From Thermoplasmata archaeon (lineage in GTDB: Archaea > Thermoplasmatota > Thermoplasmata > Thermoplasmatales > Thermoplasmataceae), in the NCBI GenBank assembly GCA_021792045.1, contig JAJYVJ010000013.1:1-24028 (forward strand): 24,028 nucleotides of DNA, in the 5' to 3' direction. Under the pieces are notes generated by a model that worked only from the letters and a program-made list of their open reading frames with translations, searched no databases and was not told the DNA's origin. The position numbers and the translations under genes are program-made. Shown here piece by piece: positions 15,210 through 23,187 of the stretch; within the stretch, counting starts at the first letter, position 1, and each line of letters starts with the position of its first letter.

Positions 15210-18123
15210 TACCGTTCGCCCTCAGTCTATCAATTATTTCCTTTGCAATTTCAGTATTCTTCTGAATCTGAGAAATATCTCTACTATTTCCATGAGAAAT
15301 AAGTGCTCTGTTCAGTTCCAGTCTGATGTCCCTCTCCTGCCTTGAATTGGTTCTCCATTTTGAATATTTTGTGAACAGAGAGGACATTTCAGTTGCGATC
15401 TTCTCTGACTCCTTTATCCCCTTGCTTTTAAGGAGCCAGTAAAGCGAGAAAGTATCGGGCGACATACTCAGCGTATTTTGCTCTTTTCTCGCTTCATTCA
15501 TTTCACGGATAAGTGATTCGAGCTCCTTTGCTGTATTTTCTGATGATTCTTGTCCCCGGCCATACATCTGCGCTATCTTATCTGCCCTTTCCCCGATTGA
15601 TATGAGGTATGGCTGTTTCAACAAATTTTGAGCGACTTCGTTAAGAATACTGTTGATCATGCTGAGGATTTTTTCCCTGTCCGTTTTGTGATCTGCTTTT
15701 ATTCTGGTTAATGTTTCGTCATTGATGCTGTACGTGCTTTTCGGAGGCTTAAATTCACCTATGGACGTGTTCTCCCTCACAAGTTGGGCAGTCTTTTCTG
15801 AAAGGTCCATGTCGGGTTTCTGTCTGTTGTCGTAATACATTCTCAGTATGTTGAAAATTCTTGCAAACTTCTCGAAATCATCCAGATGAGGCCTAAGGAA
15901 TTCATCAGGTGATATGATGTTGTACATATCTTCCAGCTCTCTCCACCGAGCATAGAATTTCTGTCTCGTGTTTTCATCGCCGAACATTTCCACGATCTCG
16001 CTAACAACCCTGTCCGGCTTGGTCTCGCTCAGCCTGTCCATATACTCAGATTTCATTGCAGTGATCTTTTCGGAGAAACCCTTTTTCAGTACTTCTATGT
16101 CCTGGACAACATCTTCTATATCCAACAGATCCTTCGAATCAAATTCGAGTGCATCTTTCAGTCTTCTGAAAACACCGACGAAATCGATTATGAGACCGGC
16201 AGGTTTGATCTTTCCTTCGAGTGATTCATATGGTCGGTTTATCCTGGCGATCGCTTGCAATAGTACATGGTCACGCATCGGTTTATCCAGATACATGCAG
16301 TATAGAATCGGAGCATCAAATCCAGTTAGAAGCTTTTCAGTCACGATGAGTATCTTTGGCTCTTTCTTGGGATCTCTGAAGGCTTTTCTTATCTCCCTCT
16401 CCTGATCCTCTGTTGTATGATACTTCTTAAGTTTCTCAATGTCGTTATGGGCTGAGCTTATTATAACCCTGGAATATGACTTGGGCAGATACTTATCAAG
16501 CATTTCCTTGTACATCACGCAAGCCTCCCTGTCAACTGCAACAAGAAACACCTTGTAACCAAGAGGTTCAACATTGCTTCTGAAATGTTTCGACAGATAG
16601 TTTGCTATGCTCTCCATCCTGTCGGCGTTCTTCATCATGTTACGAAGAGTGACCTGCTTTTCCATGATCATATTGAGGGTTTCTATGTCAGATACTCCCG
16701 CCAGTTCAGCGTTCTTTAGAAAACTCTTTTCCAGTGTATCGCGATCGACAAGCATCCTGTTTGGGGCAAGGGAATAGTTCAGGGGAAGGGTTGTACCATC
16801 CCTGATGGATTGCTTGATTCCGTATTTGTCAAGATAACCATCAGGATCATCCCTTCCAAACATTAGGAACGTGTCATTCTTGCCGGATGATTTTGATACA
16901 GGAGTTCCAGTGAAACCAATGAATGTGGAGTTTGGAATTGCTCCCATCAGGTAGTTCCCTAGCTTCCCGCCTGTGCTTCTGTGTGCCTCGTCTGCAAAAA
17001 CATATATTTCCTTACTCATGTTTATCTTTTCAGGCATTCCCTCGAATTTCTGTATAGTTGAGACTATTATGGTTGCAGTTTCCGAGCTCAGGAGTCCCTG
17101 GAGTTCTTTTTTATTATCGGTGACATGAAAATTCTCAAAACCAAGTGCTGAAAGGTTGCTGAAAAGCTGGCTCTCAAGCTCGTTTCTGTCCACAAGCATC
17201 AATATTATAGGTCTCCTGATGAGGCGATGCTCCATGATCTTCTTTGCAGCCACTATCATGGTGTAGGTCTTTCCTGATCCCTGTGTGTGCCATATCAATC
17301 CTCTGCTCTTTGGCGAGAGGCTGCGATCTAGCACCTTCTCCGTAGCTCTTGCCTGGTGTGACCTCAGAACTGCTTTCTTAAGCTCATCATCCTGTCTAGC
17401 AAACAGTATGTAATCCCTAACGAAATTGAGAACGTTTTCACATCTGAAGAACGACTTGACCTGATCCTCAAGTTTATCGTTATTTTCCAGTCTCCAGGAG
17501 AATATACCCTTGCTGGAGAAATTCCATGTTGGTCCGTAGTAGAAATCTATTATGTTCGTAACCTGGTACGACTGTGGTATCACCATCATCTCCGGTGTCT
17601 CCTCATGGTATCTTCGTATCTGGTTCAAACCGTCTGTGATACCATCTATGCGATGCGGAGCCTTTGCCTCCAATATGAACACTGGGATACCGTTGATAAA
17701 GAATACGACATCGGGTCTGTTTGTCTTGACGCCGTTGGTGAAAGTCATCTCATCAGTTATGTGATACTCATTTCGTTCAGGGCTTTCAAAATCAATGAGC
17801 TTCACGTTTCTATCCCTTCTCTCCTCGGAGATGAATACTGTTCCTTTGCCGGTGAGATGCTGCCATGCTTTCTCGTTTCCCTCAATGGTTGCTGTTATGC
17901 TGTTCTCCAGTCTCTTTATGATGATATTGGCAGTTTCGAGATTAGCGAAATCCGAATTGAGCTTTATTACTTGAGAGGAAAATATATCTCTCAATATGAG
18001 ACCCGTTTCACCGCCACGCATTCTCAGAGCATCATCAGGATTCAGGTAATTCCATCCTATCTGCGTAGAATACTCTATTATTGGTTTCTGAACACTTGAT
18101 CTTTCTGTTACAAAGGAAGGCAT
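15199..18123 (-). CDS. hsdR: Type I restriction enzyme, R (motor/nuclease) subunit
   Basis: 974 residues, normal for HsdR. It supplies ATP-driven DNA translocation and cleavage in the R2M2S complex. Domains in order: an N-terminal PD-(D/E)xK nuclease with Asp138 and Glu152-x-Lys154 (PDVVFFINGIPVFILEAKAP); a superfamily 2 helicase with Walker A GSGKT at 282-286 (HTQGSGKTYTM), Walker B-like DEAH at 378-381 and the FTGTP motif III; the second RecA domain including KLLTGFDAPILYCMYLDKP and QAIARINRP (motifs V and VI); and a helical C-terminal region that contacts the methylase. All key residues are present, so it should be active. Its ATG overlaps the hsdS stop as TGATG. The long open frame on the opposite strand at 17605-18099 is a shadow. 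Confidence 0.97.
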   Translation of the reverse strand: MPSFVTERSSVQKPIIEYSTQIGWNYLNPDDALRMRGGETGLILRDIFSSQVIKLNSDFANLETANIIIKRLENSITATIEGNEKAWQHLTGKGTVFISEERRDRNVKLIDFESPERNEYHITDEMTFTNGVKTNRPDVVFFINGIPVFILEAKAPHRIDGITDGLNQIRRYHEETPEMMVIPQSYQVTNIIDFYYGPTWNFSSKGIFSWRLENNDKLEDQVKSFFRCENVLNFVRDYILFARQDDELKKAVLRSHQARATEKVLDRSLSPKSRGLIWHTQGSGKTYTMIVAAKKIMEHRLIRRPIILMLVDRNELESQLFSNLSALGFENFHVTDNKKELQGLLSSETATIIVSTIQKFEGMPEKINMSKEIYVFADEAHRSTGGKLGNYLMGAIPNSTFIGFTGTPVSKSSGKNDTFLMFGRDDPDGYLDKYGIKQSIRDGTTLPLNYSLAPNRMLVDRDTLEKSFLKNAELAGVSDIETLNMIMEKQVTLRNMMKNADRMESIANYLSKHFRSNVEPLGYKVFLVAVDREACVMYKEMLDKYLPKSYSRVIISSAHNDIEKLKKYHTTEDQEREIRKAFRDPKKEPKILIVTEKLLTGFDAPILYCMYLDKPMRDHVLLQAIARINRPYESLEGKIKPAGLIIDFVGVFRRLKDALEFDSKDLLDIEDVVQDIEVLKKGFSEKITAMKSEYMDRLSETKPDRVVSEIVEMFGDENTRQKFYARWRELEDMYNIISPDEFLRPHLDDFEKFARIFNILRMYYDNRQKPDMDLSEKTAQLVRENTSIGEFKPPKSTYSINDETLTRIKADHKTDREKILSMINSILNEVAQNLLKQPYLISIGERADKIAQMYGRGQESSENTAKELESLIREMNEARKEQNTLSMSPDTFSLYWLLKSKGIKESEKIATEMSSLFTKYSKWRTNSRQERDIRLELNRALISHGNSRDISQIQKNTEIAKEIIDRLRANGNGK

Positions 18124-19340
18124 CAGTTCTCACTCCTCGAAGCACTTAGCTTTACCCTTACCTTCCCAGTAAGAAGGTCTCCCATCAGACCTCTTTTCAG
18201 TTTTTCCAAGAACTCTTTCTTGTTTCTGAGGAGTCCCAATTTGTTATCGACCGTTGAAAGAATATGAGCGATTTTTTGCTGCTCTTGTAGAGGCGGGAAT
18301 CTGATAGTAAAGTTTCGAATATGTTCTAGATTCAAGCCATTTCTCCCAGTTCCGGAGAGTCCTCTAAGTTCTGTGTACCTATATAACATTTGATAAAGTA
18401 AAAATATGGAATCTAACGCATCCTGTTTCAAGATAACTCCTGCCAAAGATTGGTTACAGGTAGCTTCTATTTCTAGAATAGCAGACAAACCCCTAGTTTT
18501 GCCCTGTCCGTTTAATGCAACGAGTACAGATCCTATTGGGAGCAATCTGCAATTTGAATTGTCATACCCTTCCTTTGTGATAAATTTAGTCGCTTTTCTT
18601 ATATACAATTGATGCACATCGCCAGATGCTATCCAAGGAATATCTCCATTCCAATATGAATTGTTGGAAGTTGATGGCGTGCCACCCGTAACAACTTCTC
18701 CCAAGTTAGAAATCTTTTCTGTTTTCCACTCCTCCGGTATCTCCCCAATCTCAGTCATCTTGAACTTTGTATGTCCAATGCCTTTTGTAAGAAGAGTTTG
18801 CATCAGTCCCTTCTTGAGGCGTTCGGTTTGGGTTATTTGGTCATTTATCCTTTGAATCGCTTCGTCCGCAGTTGAAAGAATTTTAGCGATTTGTTGCTGC
18901 TCACTAATTTCAGGACGCTGAAAAGGTTGTCTTCTCAATTTACTAAAATGCCTTTTATAACCTTCGGACTTGAGATTTTTTCCTAAGAGAGCATAATAGA
19001 GGAACTTCGGTGTAAATCCTTGATTATTAGGTATTAGTAATTTCGTTCCATCAGCTCCAACTGCAAACCGAAAATCCACATACTTAACGCATAAAGTGTG
19101 GTCTCCGAAAATTATCAAAGGTAATTTCCCTTTATAAAGAAGTTCTTCATTATCGGTATAACCTGATATTAAATCCCTTCCTTGGTCTATGATTGGAAAT
19201 TTGCCCTTATTTTTGAATTTACTCTTCGGAATTTTCGGTTGTAAAGATTCTTGTCTATTGAATGCTTCTTCAAATGCAACAACCTCCCAGTCTTCCGGTA
19301 TCTCCCCAATCTCTGTCATCTTATATCCCGGTCTAGTCAA
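18123..19340 (-). CDS. hsdS: Type I restriction-modification specificity subunit
   Basis: 405 residues. HsdS reads a split DNA target through two target recognition domains. Two halves are seen, each starting with MTEIGEIPE-(D/E)-W and ending with a conserved helix that includes QQ-x-IA-x-ILST-(A/V)-D. TRD1 covers about 15-145 with its helix at about 150-190; TRD2 covers about 205-345 (NLGEVVTGGTPSTSN..WIASGDVH is typical) and the second helix is near 350-390. I chose the TTG at 19340, which overlaps the hsdM stop by eight bases, because TRPGYKMTEIG matches the usual GYK-x-TE-(I/V)-G beginning of the family; an ATG at 19319 is the alternative. Both TRDs look whole. The recognition sequence cannot be read from the protein. 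Confidence 0.95.
   Translation of the reverse strand: MTRPGYKMTEIGEIPEDWEVVAFEEAFNRQESLQPKIPKSKFKNKGKFPIIDQGRDLISGYTDNEELLYKGKLPLIIFGDHTLCVKYVDFRFAVGADGTKLLIPNNQGFTPKFLYYALLGKNLKSEGYKRHFSKLRRQPFQRPEISEQQQIAKILSTADEAIQRINDQITQTERLKKGLMQTLLTKGIGHTKFKMTEIGEIPEEWKTEKISNLGEVVTGGTPSTSNNSYWNGDIPWIASGDVHQLYIRKATKFITKEGYDNSNCRLLPIGSVLVALNGQGKTRGLSAILEIEATCNQSLAGVILKQDALDSIFLLYQMLYRYTELRGLSGTGRNGLNLEHIRNFTIRFPPLQEQQKIAHILSTVDNKLGLLRNKKEFLEKLKRGLMGDLLTGKVRVKLSASRSEN
18733..18761. repeat. hsdS internal direct repeat, copy 2
   Basis: 29 bases encoding MTEIGEIPEEW at the start of the second half of HsdS. They match 19294-19322 at 28 of 29 positions. Confidence 0.85.
19294..19322. repeat. hsdS internal direct repeat, copy 1
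   Basis: 29 bases encoding MTEIGEIPEDW at the start of the first half of HsdS, almost identical to 18733-18761. Such repeats can allow recombination between the two halves. Confidence 0.85.
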
Positions 19341-20847
19341 TGTAACCGAGCTCCTTCATATAAGAATTCAATTTCTCATAGATTTCCTCAAGCTGCTTAT
19401 CAATCTCATTTATCTCAGAAAGCACGGATCTTATATCGACCTGCTCCTGACTCGTAACCTGAGAAACATAGAGCGTAACGTTAAGGTTTCCATTCTGCTT
19501 CAATACTTCTTCGTTTGTTCTTGTGACTGAAAAACCTTCATGATCCTCAAAGGTTTCAAAGGCGATGATAATTCTTTCAATATTCTCGGGATAGAGCTGA
19601 TTCAATTTTCGTACTTCCTTATGTTTCCCAAATTCGCTTGATGCGTTAATGAACAATATCTTTCCCTTCTGGTTTGTATTCTTAGACTTGTTGAATACCA
19701 GAATGGCACCTGGAGCGCCAGTGTTATAGAACAATTTCTCCGGAAGCGAGATAACGCATTCCACCAGATCAGCAGCGATTACTGCGTTTCTGATCTTACC
19801 TTCAGCATTGCCCCGAAACAGCGATCCCTGATCAAGAACAACTGCCACTCTCTTTCTCGAAGATGATAGCATGTGCTGAATCCAGGCCCAGTCTCCGCTT
19901 GATTTTGATGGTATTCCGTACGGGAATCGATTGTAATGGTCGTTCTTCAGCTGATCCGGATCAAAGTTCTGATTCCACATAGGATTCGCAGTTACTTTGT
20001 CGAACTGCATAAGTGACCCATCTACATTGGTGTATGCTGGCCTTTCCATGGTATCTCCAATTCTGATTTCGGCGTCAATGTCATGGATTATGGCGTTCAT
20101 CTTTGCCATTGCAAATGTAAGGCGGTTGATCTCTTGGCCGTAGAGTCTTGGGAAATTCAAGGTGCTGTCTGATCCGTATTTCTTAACAAATGCACTGTAT
20201 GTTCTTATGAGAAGACCTCCGGAACCGCAGGCTGGATCATACACCGATTCACCAGGATCCGGATCAAGAATTCTACCCATAAGCTCGGCAACCTCCCTTG
20301 GCGTATAGAATTCCCCGGCACTCTTTCCGGAACCCTCTGAGAATTTGCCTATAAGGTATTCATAGGCGTTGCCTAAGACATCCGCATCAATATCCTTCAG
20401 GCCAAGTCTTTTGCTGCTAAGTATCTCAAGAAGTTTCTTCAGACTGGCATCTGATATTGTCCGAGATCCTCCAGTTGCCTCATTGTAGTCATTCTGATCA
20501 ACAACCCCCTGTAATCTTGGATTTTCCCGAGCAAGATCCCTCATTGCTGATGTGAGATATTCACCAAGCGATTCCTTCTGGACGGTTATGTTATTCCATC
20601 TGGATCTCTCCGGGATGTAGAATCTCACCAGTTTATGATCTGCATTAACCATTGCCAGCGCAATATCCCGGCTATCCAATATGTTCATCAGTTCATCTTC
20701 AAAAACGTCGTTTAGCCTCTTCAGAAATATCAAAGGAATTATGAAGTCCTTATACTTTGGCGCCTCTATTTCACCGCGTATTGAACATGCGGCTTCCCAT
20801 AGCCATGATTCAAGATTAACTGCTCCATTCTGGTTATTGCTGACCAT
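19333..20847 (-). CDS. hsdM: Type I restriction-modification DNA adenine methyltransferase subunit
   Basis: 504 residues. HsdM transfers methyl from S-adenosylmethionine to N6 of adenine in the target and is needed with HsdS for both protection and restriction. An N-terminal HsdM_N helical domain (WLWEAACSIRGEIEAPKYKD onward) is followed by the N6-adenine methylase domain with the AdoMet loop DPACGSGG at 204-211 (motif I). The catalytic motif IV reads NPMW at 288-291 instead of the usual NPP(F/Y/W). I believe the NPMW form occurs in a subgroup of HsdM proteins, so this need not mean loss of activity. The ATG at 20847 is the first codon of the operon and lies about 27 bases from a TATA box, so the operon mRNA is probably leaderless. 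hsdS overlaps its stop. Confidence 0.96.
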   Translation of the reverse strand: MVSNNQNGAVNLESWLWEAACSIRGEIEAPKYKDFIIPLIFLKRLNDVFEDELMNILDSRDIALAMVNADHKLVRFYIPERSRWNNITVQKESLGEYLTSAMRDLARENPRLQGVVDQNDYNEATGGSRTISDASLKKLLEILSSKRLGLKDIDADVLGNAYEYLIGKFSEGSGKSAGEFYTPREVAELMGRILDPDPGESVYDPACGSGGLLIRTYSAFVKKYGSDSTLNFPRLYGQEINRLTFAMAKMNAIIHDIDAEIRIGDTMERPAYTNVDGSLMQFDKVTANPMWNQNFDPDQLKNDHYNRFPYGIPSKSSGDWAWIQHMLSSSRKRVAVVLDQGSLFRGNAEGKIRNAVIAADLVECVISLPEKLFYNTGAPGAILVFNKSKNTNQKGKILFINASSEFGKHKEVRKLNQLYPENIERIIIAFETFEDHEGFSVTRTNEEVLKQNGNLNVTLYVSQVTSQEQVDIRSVLSEINEIDKQLEEIYEKLNSYMKELGYID

Positions 20848-20870
20848 GATATGAGGTAAGAAGAAAAATT

Positions 20871-20878
20871 ACTATAAA
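20871..20878 (-). promoter_or_regulatory. TATA box of the hsdMSR operon
   Basis: TTTATAGT on the minus strand with the purine-rich TTAAAG (BRE-like) before it, centred about 27 bases upstream of the hsdM ATG. No Shine-Dalgarno precedes the ATG, so a leaderless start fits. Confidence 0.6.
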
Positions 20879-21024
20879 CTTTAAGTATGTATATGAATTT
20901 TTTTAGTGGTTTTCCTAAAACCTAAATTATTGGATTTCTCTGCAATTCTTCGTTTAATTATCTCATTGAGGATTTTCAAAAACCCCTGCCGAAGACCTTT
21001 TTCATGACCTCATGATCAAATGCC

Positions 21025-21889
21025 ATGAATCTTTACCATAATGAATTAGCTGAGCTCGACAAGGAGATTGAGGTACTTGGAGATCTCTTGACTGGCATAT
21101 AAGATCGAATTGATATTGAAAGGATCAGGCCAATGTTGTCCAATCTGTATGAGAATGATACAGAGAATGGTGATAGACCAATTTATGATCCCATCCTAAT
21201 CGTGAAGATTCTGCTATTGCAGCAGTGGTATTCTCTCTCAGATCCGCAGGTAGAAAGAGATATCAGAGACAGAATCTCATTTATGAATTTTTTCGGATTT
21301 CCTGAGAAGTTGCCGGATCGAAACACAATCTGGTATTTCCGGGAGAGATTATAGAAAACAGGAAAGGATCGTCTAGTATTCAATGCAATAAAAGAGCAGA
21401 GCATGTCAAAACGAATAAGGATAAAAAAGGCACTACGCAAGATGCACCATTCATCGAGGAAGATAAAGGAGAATATGGAAAGCACAGAGGAAATGATGCA
21501 AGTACACGCAGATCCAGAGATGGTTCATCGGCAACAAAGAATGATCAGAAACATTTCGACTACAAGGCATATTCTCTTGTGAATGAGAAAAAGATAATAG
21601 AAAAATTATCTAAGACGCCAGTAAACGTGAATGATTCACAGACCGTTCTCAGTATTCCGGGAATCGTATGTTAAAGAAACACGGGATATTTTGTATCCGG
21701 TTGCAGGGGAATAAACTGCACCATGCATCGATCTGTAAGGGGACATGCACTGCCAGTCAAGAGCATCCGCAGGAACCTCCGGATATCCCGTATTAGATGA
21801 ATGGTGGAACATTCCTATGCATTCTTCAAGGGGATGTTACATTTTGTCATGTAATAGTAACATCGGTGCAACGGGTTAGAGTGAAGTAG
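21025..21889 (+). pseudogene. Decayed IS5-family transposase, nearly full length
   Basis: About 288 codons of an IS5-type (DUF772 N-terminus, DDE) transposase. The N-terminal part reads RPIYDPILIVKILLLQQWYS and DRISFMNFFGFPEKLPDRNT; the DDE part reads GTTQDAPFIEED, YKAYSLVNEKKIIEKLS, VNDSQ, and MVEHSYAFFKG with the catalytic Glu. Lesions: TAA at 21100, TAG at 21352, a one-base frame slip at the A6 run 21423-21428, TAA at 21672, TGA at 21798 and another frame slip near 21842-21850; the C-terminal VQRVRVK ends in TAG at 21887. With six lesions it is dead. Terminal inverted repeats were not found by eye. It ends only 18 bases from the tRNA-Pro 3' end. Confidence 0.88.
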
Positions 21890-21907
21890 AAGTAAAATAG
21901 TTATTAG

Positions 21908-21980
21908 TGGGCCTGCCCGGATTTGGACCGGGGTCGCCAACTCCCGAAGCTGGTAGGATACCAAACTACCCCACAGACCC
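21908..21980 (-). tRNA. tRNA-Pro (anticodon CGG)
   Basis: 73 bases on the minus strand. Acceptor GGGTCTG pairs with CAGGCCC (one T-G pair) followed by discriminator A. The anticodon stem CCAGC/GTTGG encloses the loop TTCGGGA with anticodon CGG. The T arm is CCCGG/CCGGG around TCCAAAT, with C at the second loop position where T is usual. CCA is not encoded, as is common in archaea. No intron is seen. Its 3' end points toward the accessory region. Confidence 0.95.
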
Positions 21981-22004
21981 AATTTACAGGCTATTTTTAG
22001 ACTG

Positions 22005-22012
22005 GATATAAT
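22005..22012 (-). promoter_or_regulatory. TATA box of tRNA-Pro
   Basis: ATTATATC on the minus strand centred about 28 bases upstream of the first tRNA base, the expected archaeal spacing. Confidence 0.45.
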
Positions 22013-22094
22013 GTTTTCAATCTTCATTACCCTTGATCCACTTGTTCTTTCAGATCATAGCAGGATGACAAATCACTCCTTTTTTTGAAACAGA

Positions 22095-22110
22095 TTAATA
22101 ATTAATATTT
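22095..22110 (+). promoter_or_regulatory. TATA box of the cupin-domain gene
   Basis: AT-only tract TTAATAATTAATATTT centred about 27 bases before the ATG at 22129; there is no Shine-Dalgarno, which supports a leaderless start at that ATG. Confidence 0.45.
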
Positions 22111-22128
22111 CTACGTCATGTGTACAGA

Positions 22129-23055
22129 ATGATCAATTTAGTGACTGTATACAAAAAAGTGAAAGCTGAAGGGCAACCTATTCGAGCGGATCTAGCATGG
22201 GACCTTTTCCTTCCTGGATCCGAGGGCGATTTACCTGAAGAGAAGGTTCAGGACATTGATATGCTCAAGAACTGGCTCTGGCGCCAACTGGGAAGGAAAC
22301 TAGGTTATTTGAAGAAGGACAAAACTGTCCCTATCACCGTTTTGTTGCCTAAATTAACAAAGGCAGGGCTTGATTTTGTTATCCGAACATGTTCTTTCTG
22401 GTCAGATGAGATCTACATTTTACCAGAATCTAAAGGGACAGCTAGCAAGAACCTCTGGACCGCGCCTGTTGTCAATGTCTTTAACGTACCTGGAAAGAGC
22501 GATTCATTATCGAAGCTTACATCATTGCACCATAGAACAATGCACTCTTTGCTGTCACCAATACTTGGCTCTGCAAAGTCCAATATCAGAACGTATCTCA
22601 TACCACCTGGAATGACATTTGCAAGATTCCACAGTCACACAGCCAGGGAGGAGTTCTACCTGGTCTTAGAGGGCAAAGGCAGCGTGAGAATAGGAGCACA
22701 TAAGCTAGAAGTCAATAAGGGAGACCTTATTTCGAAACCGACAGGCCCAGATCTTGCTACACAATTTCTTGCAGATCTAGGCAAGGATCTGAGAATCCTG
22801 GATGTCGAGGTTTGGCCGGATCTGGACAAGAGATCGAAGGATCTTGTTCATTATCCGGACCATGGAGAGCTTGACCTTTTTGGAGAAGGCTGGAACATAA
22901 TGATCCCTGATGAAGCCATCCATGGAGTTGAAGACAGTATGAAGAACTACGAGGTCGGTTATTTCAGGCACATTGACGGATCGTGGAAGCCTCGCGATGT
23001 TCCGGGCTTTCCAAAGAGGAAAAAGGAAAAAATTACCAGGAAAAAAGAGAAATAA
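22129..23055 (+). CDS. Cupin-domain protein with an uncharacterised N-terminal domain
   Basis: About 308 residues. The central part (about 155-235) is a cupin barrel: IPPGMTFARFHSHTAREEFY then LVLEGKGSVRI, with the first cupin motif G-x5-H-x-H-x3-4-E complete (FHSHTAREE), and the second motif NKGDLISKPTGPDLATQF, where the usual His is missing. The N-terminal 150 residues are unlike a cupin and contain VTVYKKVKAEGQPIRADLAW and WLWRQLGRKLGYLKKDKTVP; I do not recognise them. The C-terminus is a lysine/arginine-rich tail (RKKEKITRKKEK). Related stand-alone cupins bind a metal and act on sugars or small molecules, or only sense them; function here is open. I chose ATG 22129 over GTG 22120 because of the promoter spacing. 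Single-gene transcript ending at a T-tract. Confidence 0.78.
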   Translation: MINLVTVYKKVKAEGQPIRADLAWDLFLPGSEGDLPEEKVQDIDMLKNWLWRQLGRKLGYLKKDKTVPITVLLPKLTKAGLDFVIRTCSFWSDEIYILPESKGTASKNLWTAPVVNVFNVPGKSDSLSKLTSLHHRTMHSLLSPILGSAKSNIRTYLIPPGMTFARFHSHTAREEFYLVLEGKGSVRIGAHKLEVNKGDLISKPTGPDLATQFLADLGKDLRILDVEVWPDLDKRSKDLVHYPDHGELDLFGEGWNIMIPDEAIHGVEDSMKNYEVGYFRHIDGSWKPRDVPGFPKRKKEKITRKKEK

Positions 23056-23078
23056 ACCGTCCTTGCATTTTACCATTC

Positions 23079-23085
23079 TTTTTTT
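23079..23085 (+). terminator. Oligo-T terminator after the cupin gene
   Basis: Seven T in a row, about 24 bases past the stop, with a second T5 tract 20 bases later. Typical archaeal termination signal. Confidence 0.5.
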
Positions 23086-23187
23086 ACGAGTCGACCTTTG
23101 CTTTTTAACAAGAGAATTGTCCGTTGCGCAGAACGCTTTAGATGTTTTTCATAAAGCATATGAACCTATCACCACTTACTATCTTAT

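Noticed and set aside
17605..18099. Open frame of 164 codons on the plus strand
   Set aside because: It lies fully inside hsdR on the opposite strand; hsdR has all its domain motifs, so this is a shadow.
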